Shown here one piece after another: positions 1 to 7,062 of a stretch of DNA of 8,132 bases. The position numbers and the translations under genes were made by a program. The stretch's first letter is position 1, and every line of letters starts with the position of its first letter. The notes under the pieces were generated by a model that saw only the letters and a list, made by a program, of their open reading frames with translations, was not told the origin of the DNA and searched no databases. Source of the DNA: Firmicutes bacterium UBA6226 (GTDB taxonomy: Bacteria; Bacillota_A; Clostridia; Peptostreptococcales; Acidaminobacteraceae); NCBI GenBank assembly GCA_002441045.1, contig DJWQ01000249.1, positions 15,836 through 23,967 of the forward strand. The letters run 5' to 3'.

Positions 1-285
1 GCTGCAAAATATGCAGAAGTGGCATCAAAATCAAAAACTATCATTTGGAACGGACCAATGGGTGTATTTGAATTCTCTAACTTTGCCGCTGGTACAATAG
101 CAGTTGCAAAAGCATTAGCTGATTCAGATGCAACTACAGTAATCGGTGGTGGCGATAGTGCTGCTGCTGTAAACACATTAGGCTTTGGCGATAAAATGAC
201 ACATATCTCGACTGGTGGCGGAGCTTCTTTAGAATTTTTAGAAGGCTTGGCATTACCAGGTATAGAAGCATTAAACAACAAATAG
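1..285 (+). CDS. pgk: Phosphoglycerate kinase, C-terminal part (5' end outside window)
   Basis: Phosphoglycerate kinase moves the acyl phosphate of 1,3-bisphosphoglycerate to ADP, giving ATP and 3-phosphoglycerate in the cytoplasm. Only the last 94 codons are present; the frame is open from base 1, and a full protein of this family has about 395 residues. The visible part belongs to the C-terminal nucleotide-binding domain: [11 protein letters not shown] (bases 40-72), the glycine-rich GGGDSAAAV (bases 142-168) and [13 protein letters not shown] near the end, all family hallmarks. The GTG at base 19 is an internal valine codon and not a start. The TAG stop at 283-285 overlaps the tpiA ribosome binding site, which indicates co-transcription and probably translational coupling with tpiA. 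Identification is secure; only the truncation limits the description. Confidence 0.97.
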   Translation, partial: AAKYAEVASKSKTIIWNGPMGVFEFSNFAAGTIAVAKALADSDATTVIGGGDSAAAVNTLGFGDKMTHISTGGGASLEFLEGLALPGIEALNNK

Positions 286-290
286 GAGGT
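284..290 (+). promoter_or_regulatory. tpiA ribosome binding site overlapping pgk stop
   Basis: AGGAGGT lies 4 nt before the tpiA ATG at 295 and shares bases 284-285 with the pgk TAG stop. A ribosome terminating on pgk covers this site, so translational coupling is likely (inference). Confidence 0.85.
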
Positions 291-294
291 TCCC

Positions 295-1041
295 ATGAGA
301 AAACCAATCATCGCTGGTAACTGGAAAATGCACAAAACAGTTGCTGAAGGCGTTGCATTTATTAATGCAGTAAAAGACGAAATCGTAGGTACAGATGTTG
401 AAGCACTTGTATGTGCGCCTTTCACATTATTACCAAGCTTAGTTGAAGCTGCTAAAGGAACTGGCGTAAAAATCGGTGCACAAAATATGCATTTCGAAGA
501 TAAAGGTGCTTTCACTGGAGAAGTAAGTGCAGATATGCTATTAGATATCGGTGTGACACATGTCATTATCGGTCACTCTGAAAGACGTCAGTACTTTGCT
601 GAAACAGATGAAACTGTCAATAAAAAAGTAATTAAAGCACTTGCTAAAGGCTTAGTACCAATCTTATGCTGTGGTGAAACACTTGAGCAAAGAGAAGCTG
701 GTGAAACTAAAGCGCTTTGTAAAGTTCAAATCGAAAAAGCTTTTGAAGGAATCTCTGCAGCAGATGCAACAAAAGTGGTTGTTGCTTATGAGCCAATTTG
801 GGCAATCGGAACTGGTAAAACGGCAAGTAGCCAAGACGCAAATGATGTTATCTCTTATATTAGAGAAGTACTTGAAGGAATTTATAGCGACGAAGTTTCT
901 GAAGAAGTTAGAATTCAATACGGCGGAAGTGTTAAACCTTCTAATGTAGAAGAAATCATGAACGAATCAGATATCGATGGTGCACTCGTTGGTGGCGCAA
1001 GCTTAGAACCAACTGACTTTGTGAAACTCGTCAATTTTTAA
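295..1041 (+). CDS. tpiA: Triosephosphate isomerase
   Basis: This enzyme interconverts dihydroxyacetone phosphate and glyceraldehyde 3-phosphate in glycolysis and gluconeogenesis; it is a cytoplasmic TIM barrel that normally works as a dimer. The 248 residues match the usual bacterial length of about 250. All catalytic elements are visible: N9 and K11 in GNWKMHK, the electrophilic H94 in IIGHSERR (91-98), the general base E166 in AYEPIWAIGTGKT (164-176) with the flexible loop 6 directly after it, and the phosphate-binding YGGSV (209-213) and LVGGASL (231-237). The ATG at 295 follows a near-perfect ribosome binding site, and MRKPIIAGNWKM is a typical family N-terminus. It lies 9 nt after pgk and 10 nt before gpmI, so it is an internal gene of the glycolytic operon. 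Nothing in it is unusual. Confidence 0.99.
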   Translation: MRKPIIAGNWKMHKTVAEGVAFINAVKDEIVGTDVEALVCAPFTLLPSLVEAAKGTGVKIGAQNMHFEDKGAFTGEVSADMLLDIGVTHVIIGHSERRQYFAETDETVNKKVIKALAKGLVPILCCGETLEQREAGETKALCKVQIEKAFEGISAADATKVVVAYEPIWAIGTGKTASSQDANDVISYIREVLEGIYSDEVSEEVRIQYGGSVKPSNVEEIMNESDIDGALVGGASLEPTDFVKLVNF

Positions 1042-1051
1042 GGAGTCACTT

Positions 1052-2578
1052 ATGAAAAAACCAACAGCGTTGATCATAATGGACGGTTGGGGACAAGCAG
1101 GTAAAGGCACTGGTAATGCAGTAGAACTTGCTAACACACCTAACTACGACAGAATGTTAACTGAATATCCACATACACTTATCGCTGCAAGTGGCCTTGA
1201 TGTCGGTCTTCCAGATGGACAAATGGGGAACTCAGAGGTAGGTCACTTAAATATCGGTGCTGGTAGAATTATTTATCAAGAACTGACAAGAATCACTAAA
1301 TCGATTCAAGATGGTGATTTCTTTGAAAATCCTGAGCTATTAGCAGCTATGAATTATGCGATTGAGCATGGTACAAAGCTTCACACTTGGGGACTTTTAT
1401 CTGATGGTGGCGTTCATAGCCATATCGACCATCTTAAAGCGCTTATTAAAATGGCGAAGGAACTTGGTGTACCACAAATTTATGTACATGCATTTATGGA
1501 TGGAAGAGATACTTCTCCAACAAGCGGTATTGGTTATGTAAGAGAACTTGAAGCATTTATGGCGGAGATCAATTATGGTATCATAGCCACTGTTTCAGGA
1601 AGATACTACTCAATGGACCGAGATAAGCGTTGGGAAAGAATTGAAAAATCATACAATATGCTCGTTAAGGGTGAAGGGGAAACGGCTACTAGTGCAGTAG
1701 AAGTTTTCGAAAAATCTTACGAAGCAGGCGTAACAGATGAGTTTATACTGCCAACCGTTATCGTTAAAGATGGTGCACCTATTGCTAAAGTAGCTGAGAA
1801 CGATTCAATTATCTTCTTTAACTTTAGACCAGATAGAGCGAGAGAAATCACAAGAGCTATCGTTGATGTTGATTTTGAAGGTTTCCCAAGAACATACTTT
1901 AAGACTAAGTATGTTGGTTTTACGCAATATGATAAAACCATTGAGAACATAGAAATCGCATACAAACCACAATCCATCAACAATACACTTGGGGAGTATA
2001 TGGCGCAGCTCGGTAAAAAGCAACTTAGAATTGCTGAAACTGAAAAATATGCACATGTTACTTTCTTCTTCAATGGTGGCGTTGAAGCGCCAAATGAAGG
2101 TGAGGACAGAGTGCTTGTCAACTCTCCAAAAGTAGCAACCTACGACTTAAAACCTGAAATGTCGGCTTATGAAATGACGGATAAATTATTAGAAGCACTG
2201 GACCGTGACGTCTATGATTTAATTATCATCAACTATGCCAACCCTGATATGGTCGGTCACACAGGCATTATCTCAGCTGCGGTAAAAGCGGTTGAAGTAG
2301 TCGATGAATGTGTGGGAAAAGTAGTGGCAAAGCTAAACGAAAAAGGTGGCAACTTCATCATCACAGCAGATCATGGTAACGCAGAGCAAATGTTAACTGA
2401 ATCGGGTGAACCAATGACCGCTCACTCTACAAACAAAGTACCATGTATCGTTGGTGGCGTCGGCAATGTCAAGTTAAGAGAGGGTGGCAAATTAAGTGAT
2501 TTGACACCAACTATGTTAGACATGATGGGATTAGATCAACCGATCGAAATGACAGGTTCTTCAATCATCATTAAATAA
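1052..2578 (+). CDS. gpmI: 2,3-bisphosphoglycerate-independent phosphoglycerate mutase
   Basis: This cofactor-independent mutase converts 3-phosphoglycerate to 2-phosphoglycerate through a phosphoserine intermediate and uses two Mn2+ ions; it belongs to the alkaline phosphatase superfamily. At 508 residues it has the usual full length. Visible active-site residues are D11 (LIIMDGWG), the nucleophile S61 in GQMGNSEVGH, H122 (GGVHSHIDHL), R152/D153 in MDGRDTSPTSG, R184 and R190 in the SGRYYSMDRDKRW segment, R259/R262 in FFNFRPDRAR, K332 in ETEKYAHVTFF, D399/H403 in ANPDMVGHTG, D440/H441 in TADHGNAE and H458 (TAHSTNKVP). The full metal and substrate set is intact, so the enzyme should be active. 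AGGAG at 1041-1045, beginning on the last base of the tpiA stop, sets the start. Its stop lies in an AT-rich inverted repeat, and eno follows after 115 nt. Confidence 0.99.
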   Translation: MKKPTALIIMDGWGQAGKGTGNAVELANTPNYDRMLTEYPHTLIAASGLDVGLPDGQMGNSEVGHLNIGAGRIIYQELTRITKSIQDGDFFENPELLAAMNYAIEHGTKLHTWGLLSDGGVHSHIDHLKALIKMAKELGVPQIYVHAFMDGRDTSPTSGIGYVRELEAFMAEINYGIIATVSGRYYSMDRDKRWERIEKSYNMLVKGEGETATSAVEVFEKSYEAGVTDEFILPTVIVKDGAPIAKVAENDSIIFFNFRPDRAREITRAIVDVDFEGFPRTYFKTKYVGFTQYDKTIENIEIAYKPQSINNTLGEYMAQLGKKQLRIAETEKYAHVTFFFNGGVEAPNEGEDRVLVNSPKVATYDLKPEMSAYEMTDKLLEALDRDVYDLIIINYANPDMVGHTGIISAAVKAVEVVDECVGKVVAKLNEKGGNFIITADHGNAEQMLTESGEPMTAHSTNKVPCIVGGVGNVKLREGGKLSDLTPTMLDMMGLDQPIEMTGSSIIIK

Positions 2579-2600
2579 ATTAATGATTTTATCATTTAAT
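2567..2600 (+). repeat. Two overlapping AT-rich hairpins at the gpmI stop
   Basis: ATCATTAA (2567-2574) and TTAATGAT (2580-2587) form a perfect 8 bp inverted repeat with a 5 nt loop that spans the gpmI TAA stop and is followed by three more T. The downstream arm can instead pair with ATCATT (2591-2596) around a 3 nt loop, extendable through one bulged base to about 2600. The two stems exclude each other. They contain few G:C pairs, so at most this is a weak terminator or attenuator; partial read-through into eno is possible. Confidence 0.4.
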
Positions 2601-2613
2601 AGTAGTTTAATAA

Positions 2614-3983
<1,370 letters not shown>

Positions 3984-3989
3984 TCCCCC

Positions 3990-4027
3990 GTTGAAGGCGT
4001 ACCTCCCCCAAATTGTTACGCCTCAAC
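3990..4027 (+). repeat. Bulged hairpin in the eno 3' untranslated region
   Basis: GTTG+AGGCGTA (3990-3993, 3995-4001) pairs with TACGCCT+CAAC (4017-4027), giving 11 base pairs with a single bulged A at 3994 and a 15 nt pyrimidine-rich loop containing CCTCCCCC. It starts 7 nt after the eno stop. No T tract follows, so it does not look like a terminator; it may protect the 3' end of the mRNA or bind a protein or RNA (inference). Confidence 0.6.
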
Positions 4028-4050
4028 ATCCCTACAACTTTGTCATCAAT

Positions 4051-4066
4051 ATTGAGCATGCTCAAT
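4051..4066 (+). repeat. Perfect 16 bp palindrome between eno and secG
   Basis: ATTGAGCATGCTCAAT is perfectly self-complementary and the flanking bases do not extend the symmetry. It lies between the eno 3' hairpin and the eno terminator. It could be a dimeric regulator site on DNA, or a small 6 bp hairpin with a CATG loop in the eno mRNA tail. No function can be assigned from sequence alone. Confidence 0.55.
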
Positions 4067-4099
4067 TAGATAATTAGCAAATTTTGATAACACCTATGC

Positions 4100-4148
4100 A
4101 AAGTCCTTGGCTTGGTGGAAAGCAACCACCAAGCCTTTGGCTTTTTTT
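4100..4148 (+). terminator. Rho-independent terminator after eno
   Basis: GGCTTGGTGG (4109-4118) and CCACCAAGCC (4126-4135) form a perfect 10 bp GC-rich stem with a 7 nt loop. Flanking bases (AAAG..CC before, GG.CTTT after) can extend it across a small internal loop, and a run of seven T follows at 4142-4148. It ends the eno transcript 117 nt or more after the stop codon, separating the glycolytic genes from secG. Confidence 0.9.
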
Positions 4149-4198
4149 GAAACACTCATCAATTAATTCGCGATTTCTCAGAGACAAAAATGATTTAA

Positions 4199-4227
4199 TT
4201 GTTTTTTTTAGTCTGGTGTGGTAAAAT
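4199..4227 (+). promoter_or_regulatory. Sigma-A type promoter of secG with extended -10
   Basis: TTGTTT (4199-4204) and TAAAAT (4222-4227) are separated by 17 nt, and TGG directly before the -10 box gives an extended -10 element. The predicted transcription start is around 4232-4236. It lies 51 nt after the end of the eno terminator, as expected for an independent secG unit. Confidence 0.75.
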
Positions 4228-4238
4228 ACCTATGTTAA

Positions 4239-4253
4239 GCATGTGACACATGC
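4239..4253 (+). promoter_or_regulatory. 15 bp palindrome at the start of the secG transcript
   Basis: GCATGTG-A-CACATGC is a perfect inverted repeat around one central base, beginning a few nucleotides after the predicted transcription start. This is a classic position for a repressor site. As RNA, the 1 nt spacer would open into a 3-5 nt loop and form a 5'-end hairpin. The regulator is unknown. Confidence 0.5.
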
Positions 4254-4320
4254 ATCTGTTCGAAATTTCGCGATGTTCAACCCAACAGTGGTGGACAATT
4301 GCCAAACAGGAGGTGGAAAA

Positions 4321-4554
4321 ATGTTATATACGATTGCAACAATATTATTGATCTTGTCATCTTTAATTCTTATTGCGAGTATCCTGCTTCAATCAGGTAA
4401 ATCAGCGGGATTATCAGGTTCAATCGGCGGGGGCGCTGAGCAAATCTGGGGCAAAAACAAAGCAAGAGACTATGATGCTAAGTTTGATAAAGTTACGAAA
4501 GTAGCTGCAGTATTATTTATAATATCATCATTAATGATGGCTTATATACAATAA
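4321..4554 (+). CDS. secG: Preprotein translocase subunit SecG
   Basis: SecG is the small accessory subunit of the SecYEG channel and assists SecA-driven export across the cytoplasmic membrane. The 77 residues fit the family length of roughly 70-110. Two membrane segments are visible at about residues 3-24 and 58-75, joined by a loop with the family signature: LLQSGKSAGLSGSIGG (22-37) followed by AEQIWGKNKARD, the position of the usual glycine-rich/FGG-like segment before the second helix. The ATG at 4321 is chosen because AGGAGGT (4308-4314) stands 7 nt before it. The open frame extends upstream to an ATG at 4242-4244, but that lies inside the palindrome and adds soluble, unrelated residues. 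The gene has its own promoter, and its last codons form part of its terminator, so it appears to be transcribed alone. Confidence 0.95.
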   Translation: MLYTIATILLILSSLILIASILLQSGKSAGLSGSIGGGAEQIWGKNKARDYDAKFDKVTKVAAVLFIISSLMMAYIQ

Positions 4555-4583
4555 TTAGTCTAGGCTAATTGTTGTATTTTTTT
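4547..4583 (+). terminator. Rho-independent terminator overlapping the secG stop codon
   Basis: A 12 bp stem pairs bases 4547-4558 with 4565-4576, including one T-G wobble (4552/4571), around a 6 nt loop. Seven T follow at 4577-4583. The left arm contains the last secG codons and the TAA stop (4552-4554). The stem is AT-rich but long and nearly perfect, so termination is likely although perhaps incomplete. Confidence 0.8.
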
Positions 4584-4586
4584 CTG

Positions 4587-4610
4587 TCATGTTCGATATT
4601 TAAAACATGA
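4587..4610 (+). promoter_or_regulatory. Inverted repeat upstream of hppA
   Basis: TCATGTT (4587-4593) and AACATGA (4604-4610) are perfect 7 bp arms around a 10 nt AT-rich spacer, 30 nt before the hppA start. I could not place a convincing -35/-10 pair in the 57 nt between the secG terminator and hppA, so whether this is an operator, a hairpin in the leader, or chance is open. Confidence 0.4.
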
Positions 4611-4640
4611 TTAGCATAAAGTTGTGGGGAGGAATTTTAA

Positions 4641-6623
4641 ATGAATTATGTGTTATTATCTGCGGGTGCTGGTTTACTGGCGCTTATTTTCGCGGCTTTT
4701 TTAGTCGTGAAAAAAATCAATCCCGTTCAAGTTAAGCACGATCGAATGAACGAGATTGCTTCTTATATTCACGAAGGTGCAATGGCATTTTTAAAGCGTG
4801 AATACAGAGTTTTAGTTATTTTTGCCATTATTTTAGCCGCAGCAATTACAGTTGGTCTCGGTAGTTTCCAAACTGCAATTGCATTTATCATTGGTGCGTT
4901 ATTCTCAGTACTAGCGGGCTTTTTTGGTATGCAAGTCGCTACAAAAGCAAACGTTAGAACTGCATACGCAGCTAAAGAGAGCGGAATGAACCGCGCACTT
5001 TCGGTTGCGTTTTCAGGTGGTGCTGTAATGGGTATGTCTGTTGTGGGACTTGGCCTTTTAGGTATCAGCATGATGTATTATATTTTTAAAGATGCGCAAA
5101 TCATTACGGGCTTTGGTTTAGGAGCTTCATCTATCGCACTTTTTGCGCGTGTGGGTGGTGGTATCTATACAAAAGCTGCTGACGTTGGTGCTGACCTTGT
5201 TGGTAAAGTAGAAGCTGGTATTCCAGAAGATGATCCACGTAACCCTGCTGTTATCGCTGATAACGTTGGTGATAACGTTGGTGACGTTGCAGGTATGGGT
5301 GCAGACTTATTTGAATCTTATGTTGGTTCAATTATCGCTGCCATTACACTTGGTCTTGTAGCTTACAATATCGAAGGTGCAATTTTCCCATTATTACTTT
5401 CTGCAATAGGCATTATCGCTTCTATTATTGGTACGTTCTTTGTTCGTGGAAGTGAGAAATCAGATCCACATAAAGAGCTTAAAAAATCAACTTATGTAAG
5501 TGGACTTTTAGTTGTAATCGCTTCTTTCTTCTTAAGCCGTTACTTCTTTGACAACTTAAATGCATTTTATGCAATTACAGCTGGTTTGATTTGCGGTATT
5601 TTAATAGGCGTTGTAACTGAGATTTATACTTCAGGCGATTATAAATCCGTTAAGAAAATTGCTGAACAATCATTAACTGGTCCTGCAACTACTATTATCT
5701 CAGGTATTGCTGTAGGTATGTTATCGACTATGTTCCCAATTTTATTTATCTCTATTGCAACACTTGTTGCATTTAAGTTTGCTGGTCTTTACGGTATTGC
5801 TCTTGCAGCAGTAGGTATGTTATCAACTGCTGGTATAACAGTAGCTGTTGATGCATACGGTCCTATCGCAGACAATGCTGGTGGTATCGCTGAGATGAGT
5901 GAATTACCTAAAGAAGTTAGAAAAATTACAGATAAATTAGACGCGGTAGGAAATACAACAGCTGCTATCGGTAAAGGTTTTGCAATTGGATCGGCTGCTT
6001 TAACAGCACTTTCATTATTTGCATCTTACTCTGAAGCAATTGGTATCAAGATGATTAATATCTTAGATCCTAAGGTGGTTGTAGGTTTATTCATCGGTGG
6101 TATGTTGCCATTTATCTTCTCTGCACTCACTATGGAGTCGGTAGGTCGTGCGGCGTATCAAATGATCGAAGAAGTAAGAAGACAATTTAAAACGATTCCT
6201 GGTATTATGGAAGGTACTGAAAAACCTGATTATGCTAGATGTGTAGACATCAGTACAGGTGCAGCACTTAAAGAAATGATGATTCCAGGTTTAATGGCAG
6301 TACTTGTGCCAATCGTTGTTGGTTTGGTTTTAGGTGGAGAAGCGTTAGGTGGTATGCTTGCAGGTGCACTTGTAACAGGCGTTCTATTAGCGATCTTCAT
6401 GGCAAATGCTGGTGGTGCTTGGGATAATGCTAAGAAATATGTCGAAGAAGGCAATTTCGGTGGTAAAGGCTCAGAAGCGCACAAAGCAAGTGTCGTAGGC
6501 GATACAGTAGGTGACCCTTTCAAAGATACTTCAGGTCCATCGATCAATATCCTTATTAAACTTATGACAATTGTTTCTCTAGTATTTGCACCATTATTCT
6601 TATCATTAGGTTCGCTACTATAA
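4641..6623 (+). CDS. hppA: Membrane-bound ion-pumping pyrophosphatase, K+-dependent type, probably Na+-translocating
   Basis: This integral membrane protein hydrolyses pyrophosphate and pumps H+ and/or Na+ out of the cytoplasm, recovering energy from biosynthetic PPi. The 660 residues show about 16 hydrophobic segments, as the family requires. PPi/Mg2+-binding motifs are intact: [11 protein letters not shown] (181-191), the acidic stretch [20 protein letters not shown] (196-215), the second motif around [12 protein letters not shown] (404-415) and the C-terminal [15 protein letters not shown] (620-634). A441 and G444 in [10 protein letters not shown] match the K+-dependent subfamily; K+-independent enzymes have Lys and typically Thr at these places. 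The gate-helix glutamate E225 is in DLFESY, as in Na+-pumping enzymes, whereas plant-type H+ pumps carry it one helical turn later. Dual Na+/H+ transport cannot be excluded. GGGGAGG (4626-4632) lies 8 nt before the ATG. The gene is flanked by terminators and seems monocistronic. Confidence 0.97.
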   Translation: MNYVLLSAGAGLLALIFAAFLVVKKINPVQVKHDRMNEIASYIHEGAMAFLKREYRVLVIFAIILAAAITVGLGSFQTAIAFIIGALFSVLAGFFGMQVATKANVRTAYAAKESGMNRALSVAFSGGAVMGMSVVGLGLLGISMMYYIFKDAQIITGFGLGASSIALFARVGGGIYTKAADVGADLVGKVEAGIPEDDPRNPAVIADNVGDNVGDVAGMGADLFESYVGSIIAAITLGLVAYNIEGAIFPLLLSAIGIIASIIGTFFVRGSEKSDPHKELKKSTYVSGLLVVIASFFLSRYFFDNLNAFYAITAGLICGILIGVVTEIYTSGDYKSVKKIAEQSLTGPATTIISGIAVGMLSTMFPILFISIATLVAFKFAGLYGIALAAVGMLSTAGITVAVDAYGPIADNAGGIAEMSELPKEVRKITDKLDAVGNTTAAIGKGFAIGSAALTALSLFASYSEAIGIKMINILDPKVVVGLFIGGMLPFIFSALTMESVGRAAYQMIEEVRRQFKTIPGIMEGTEKPDYARCVDISTGAALKEMMIPGLMAVLVPIVVGLVLGGEALGGMLAGALVTGVLLAIFMANAGGAWDNAKKYVEEGNFGGKGSEAHKASVVGDTVGDPFKDTSGPSINILIKLMTIVSLVFAPLFLSLGSLL

Positions 6624-6701
6624 ACCGGTGATTGTTTTTAGTTAAATAGATATATGTAAAAGCGATTTAATAGATAAACAATATCAGAAGTGATTTGATT
6701 T

Positions 6702-6733
6702 AAAGACTTGCTCAATTTGGGCAAGTCTTTTTT
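6702..6733 (+). terminator. Rho-independent terminator after hppA
   Basis: AAAGACTTGC (6702-6711) pairs perfectly with GCAAGTCTTT (6721-6730). Two more inner pairs (T-G and C-G) leave a 5 nt loop, and the 3' arm merges into six T at 6728-6733. It starts 78 nt after the hppA stop; the stretch between them (6624-6701) holds nothing else recognisable. Confidence 0.9.
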
Positions 6734-6865
6734 ATGTTGTATGTTTATATATTGACACTGCACTTTCAATGATATTAGTAGGCGTTCGATTTAAAACGAT
6801 ACTTTATTTTAATGAGACGTGGCTGTATATCAATGGATTATACGCACAATTATTAATTAGATTTA

Positions 6866-6874
6866 TGATATAAT
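6866..6874 (+). promoter_or_regulatory. Candidate extended -10 promoter of rnr
   Basis: TGATATAAT contains a consensus TATAAT (6869-6874) preceded by TG in the extended -10 position. The -35 region at 17 nt spacing (ACAATT) is poor, as is tolerated with extended -10 promoters. Transcription would begin near 6881, leaving a leader of about 180 nt before rnr. A second TATAAT at 6907-6912 has no usable -35. Confidence 0.55.
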
Positions 6875-6932
6875 AAGTATTATAGAGTGATTTCATAATG
6901 AAGGGGTATAATTTAAAGGGGACTTTAGAAGT

Positions 6933-7000
6933 GAATCTTAAAAGTAGAACTTTTATCTGAATCTGATAAACAGAATCATTTAAGTAGAATCATGTAAATA
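6933..7000 (+). repeat. Degenerate 14-nt direct repeats in the rnr leader
   Basis: GAATC occurs at 6933, 6959, 6973 and 6987, with GAACT at 6947, so units begin at intervals of 14, 12, 14 and 14 nt. Using GAATCATTTAAGTA (6973-6986) as reference, the unit at 6987 matches 12 of 14, the one at 6933 matches 11 of 14 and the one at 6959 matches 9 of 14. The second interval also contains a small hairpin: TAAAAGT (6939-6945) with ACTTTTA (6949-6955). Since 14 is not a multiple of three, a decayed coding repeat is unlikely. Confidence 0.5.
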
Positions 7001-7062
7001 TAACGTTTGAAGATAATTGGAACAGTTCGACCATAAATTAGAATATAAAAGGAGGCAATATC

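Larger units (their letters stand above)
6734..7062. other. Non-coding interval upstream of rnr
   Basis: This 329 nt AT-rich stretch has no convincing gene on either strand. The best + strand frame (ATG 6898 to TGA 6960, 20 codons) lacks a ribosome binding site. A GTG at 6931, 9 nt after AAAGGGG, opens only nine codons to the same stop. The interval holds a candidate extended -10 promoter (6866-6874), an isolated consensus -35 TTGACA at 6752-6757 with only a poor -10 (TTAGTA, 6775-6780) at 17 nt, and a degenerate repeat array (6933-7000). No tRNA, riboswitch or T-box is recognisable. Confidence 0.6.

Noticed and set aside
1717..2121. Long minus-strand frame inside gpmI, and similar frames inside tpiA, hppA and rnr
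   Set aside because: These are antisense or shifted shadows of well-identified genes, with low-complexity translations and no start signals.
4167..4274. TTCGCGAT present twice exactly 100 nt apart (4167 and 4267) on either side of the secG promoter
   Set aside because: Only eight bases match and the flanks differ; chance is sufficient explanation.
4239..4275. tRNA or tmRNA fragment suggested by the T-loop-like GTTCGA in the secG leader (also at 4591, 6784 and 7025)
   Set aside because: No T-stem pairing: the base after the loop is not complementary to the preceding G, and there is no acceptor or anticodon arm nearby.
4243..4320. Longer SecG with 26 additional N-terminal residues
   Set aside because: The upstream start lies in the palindrome with no ribosome binding site, the added residues are soluble and unlike SecG, and AGGAGGT clearly serves the ATG at 4321.
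4555..4640. Riboswitch or other structured leader before hppA
   Set aside because: Only 57 nt remain after the secG terminator, too short for a known riboswitch class with an expression platform.
6898..6960. 20-codon frame upstream of rnr
   Set aside because: No ribosome binding site precedes the ATG, and the frame runs into the degenerate repeats; length alone is not evidence.
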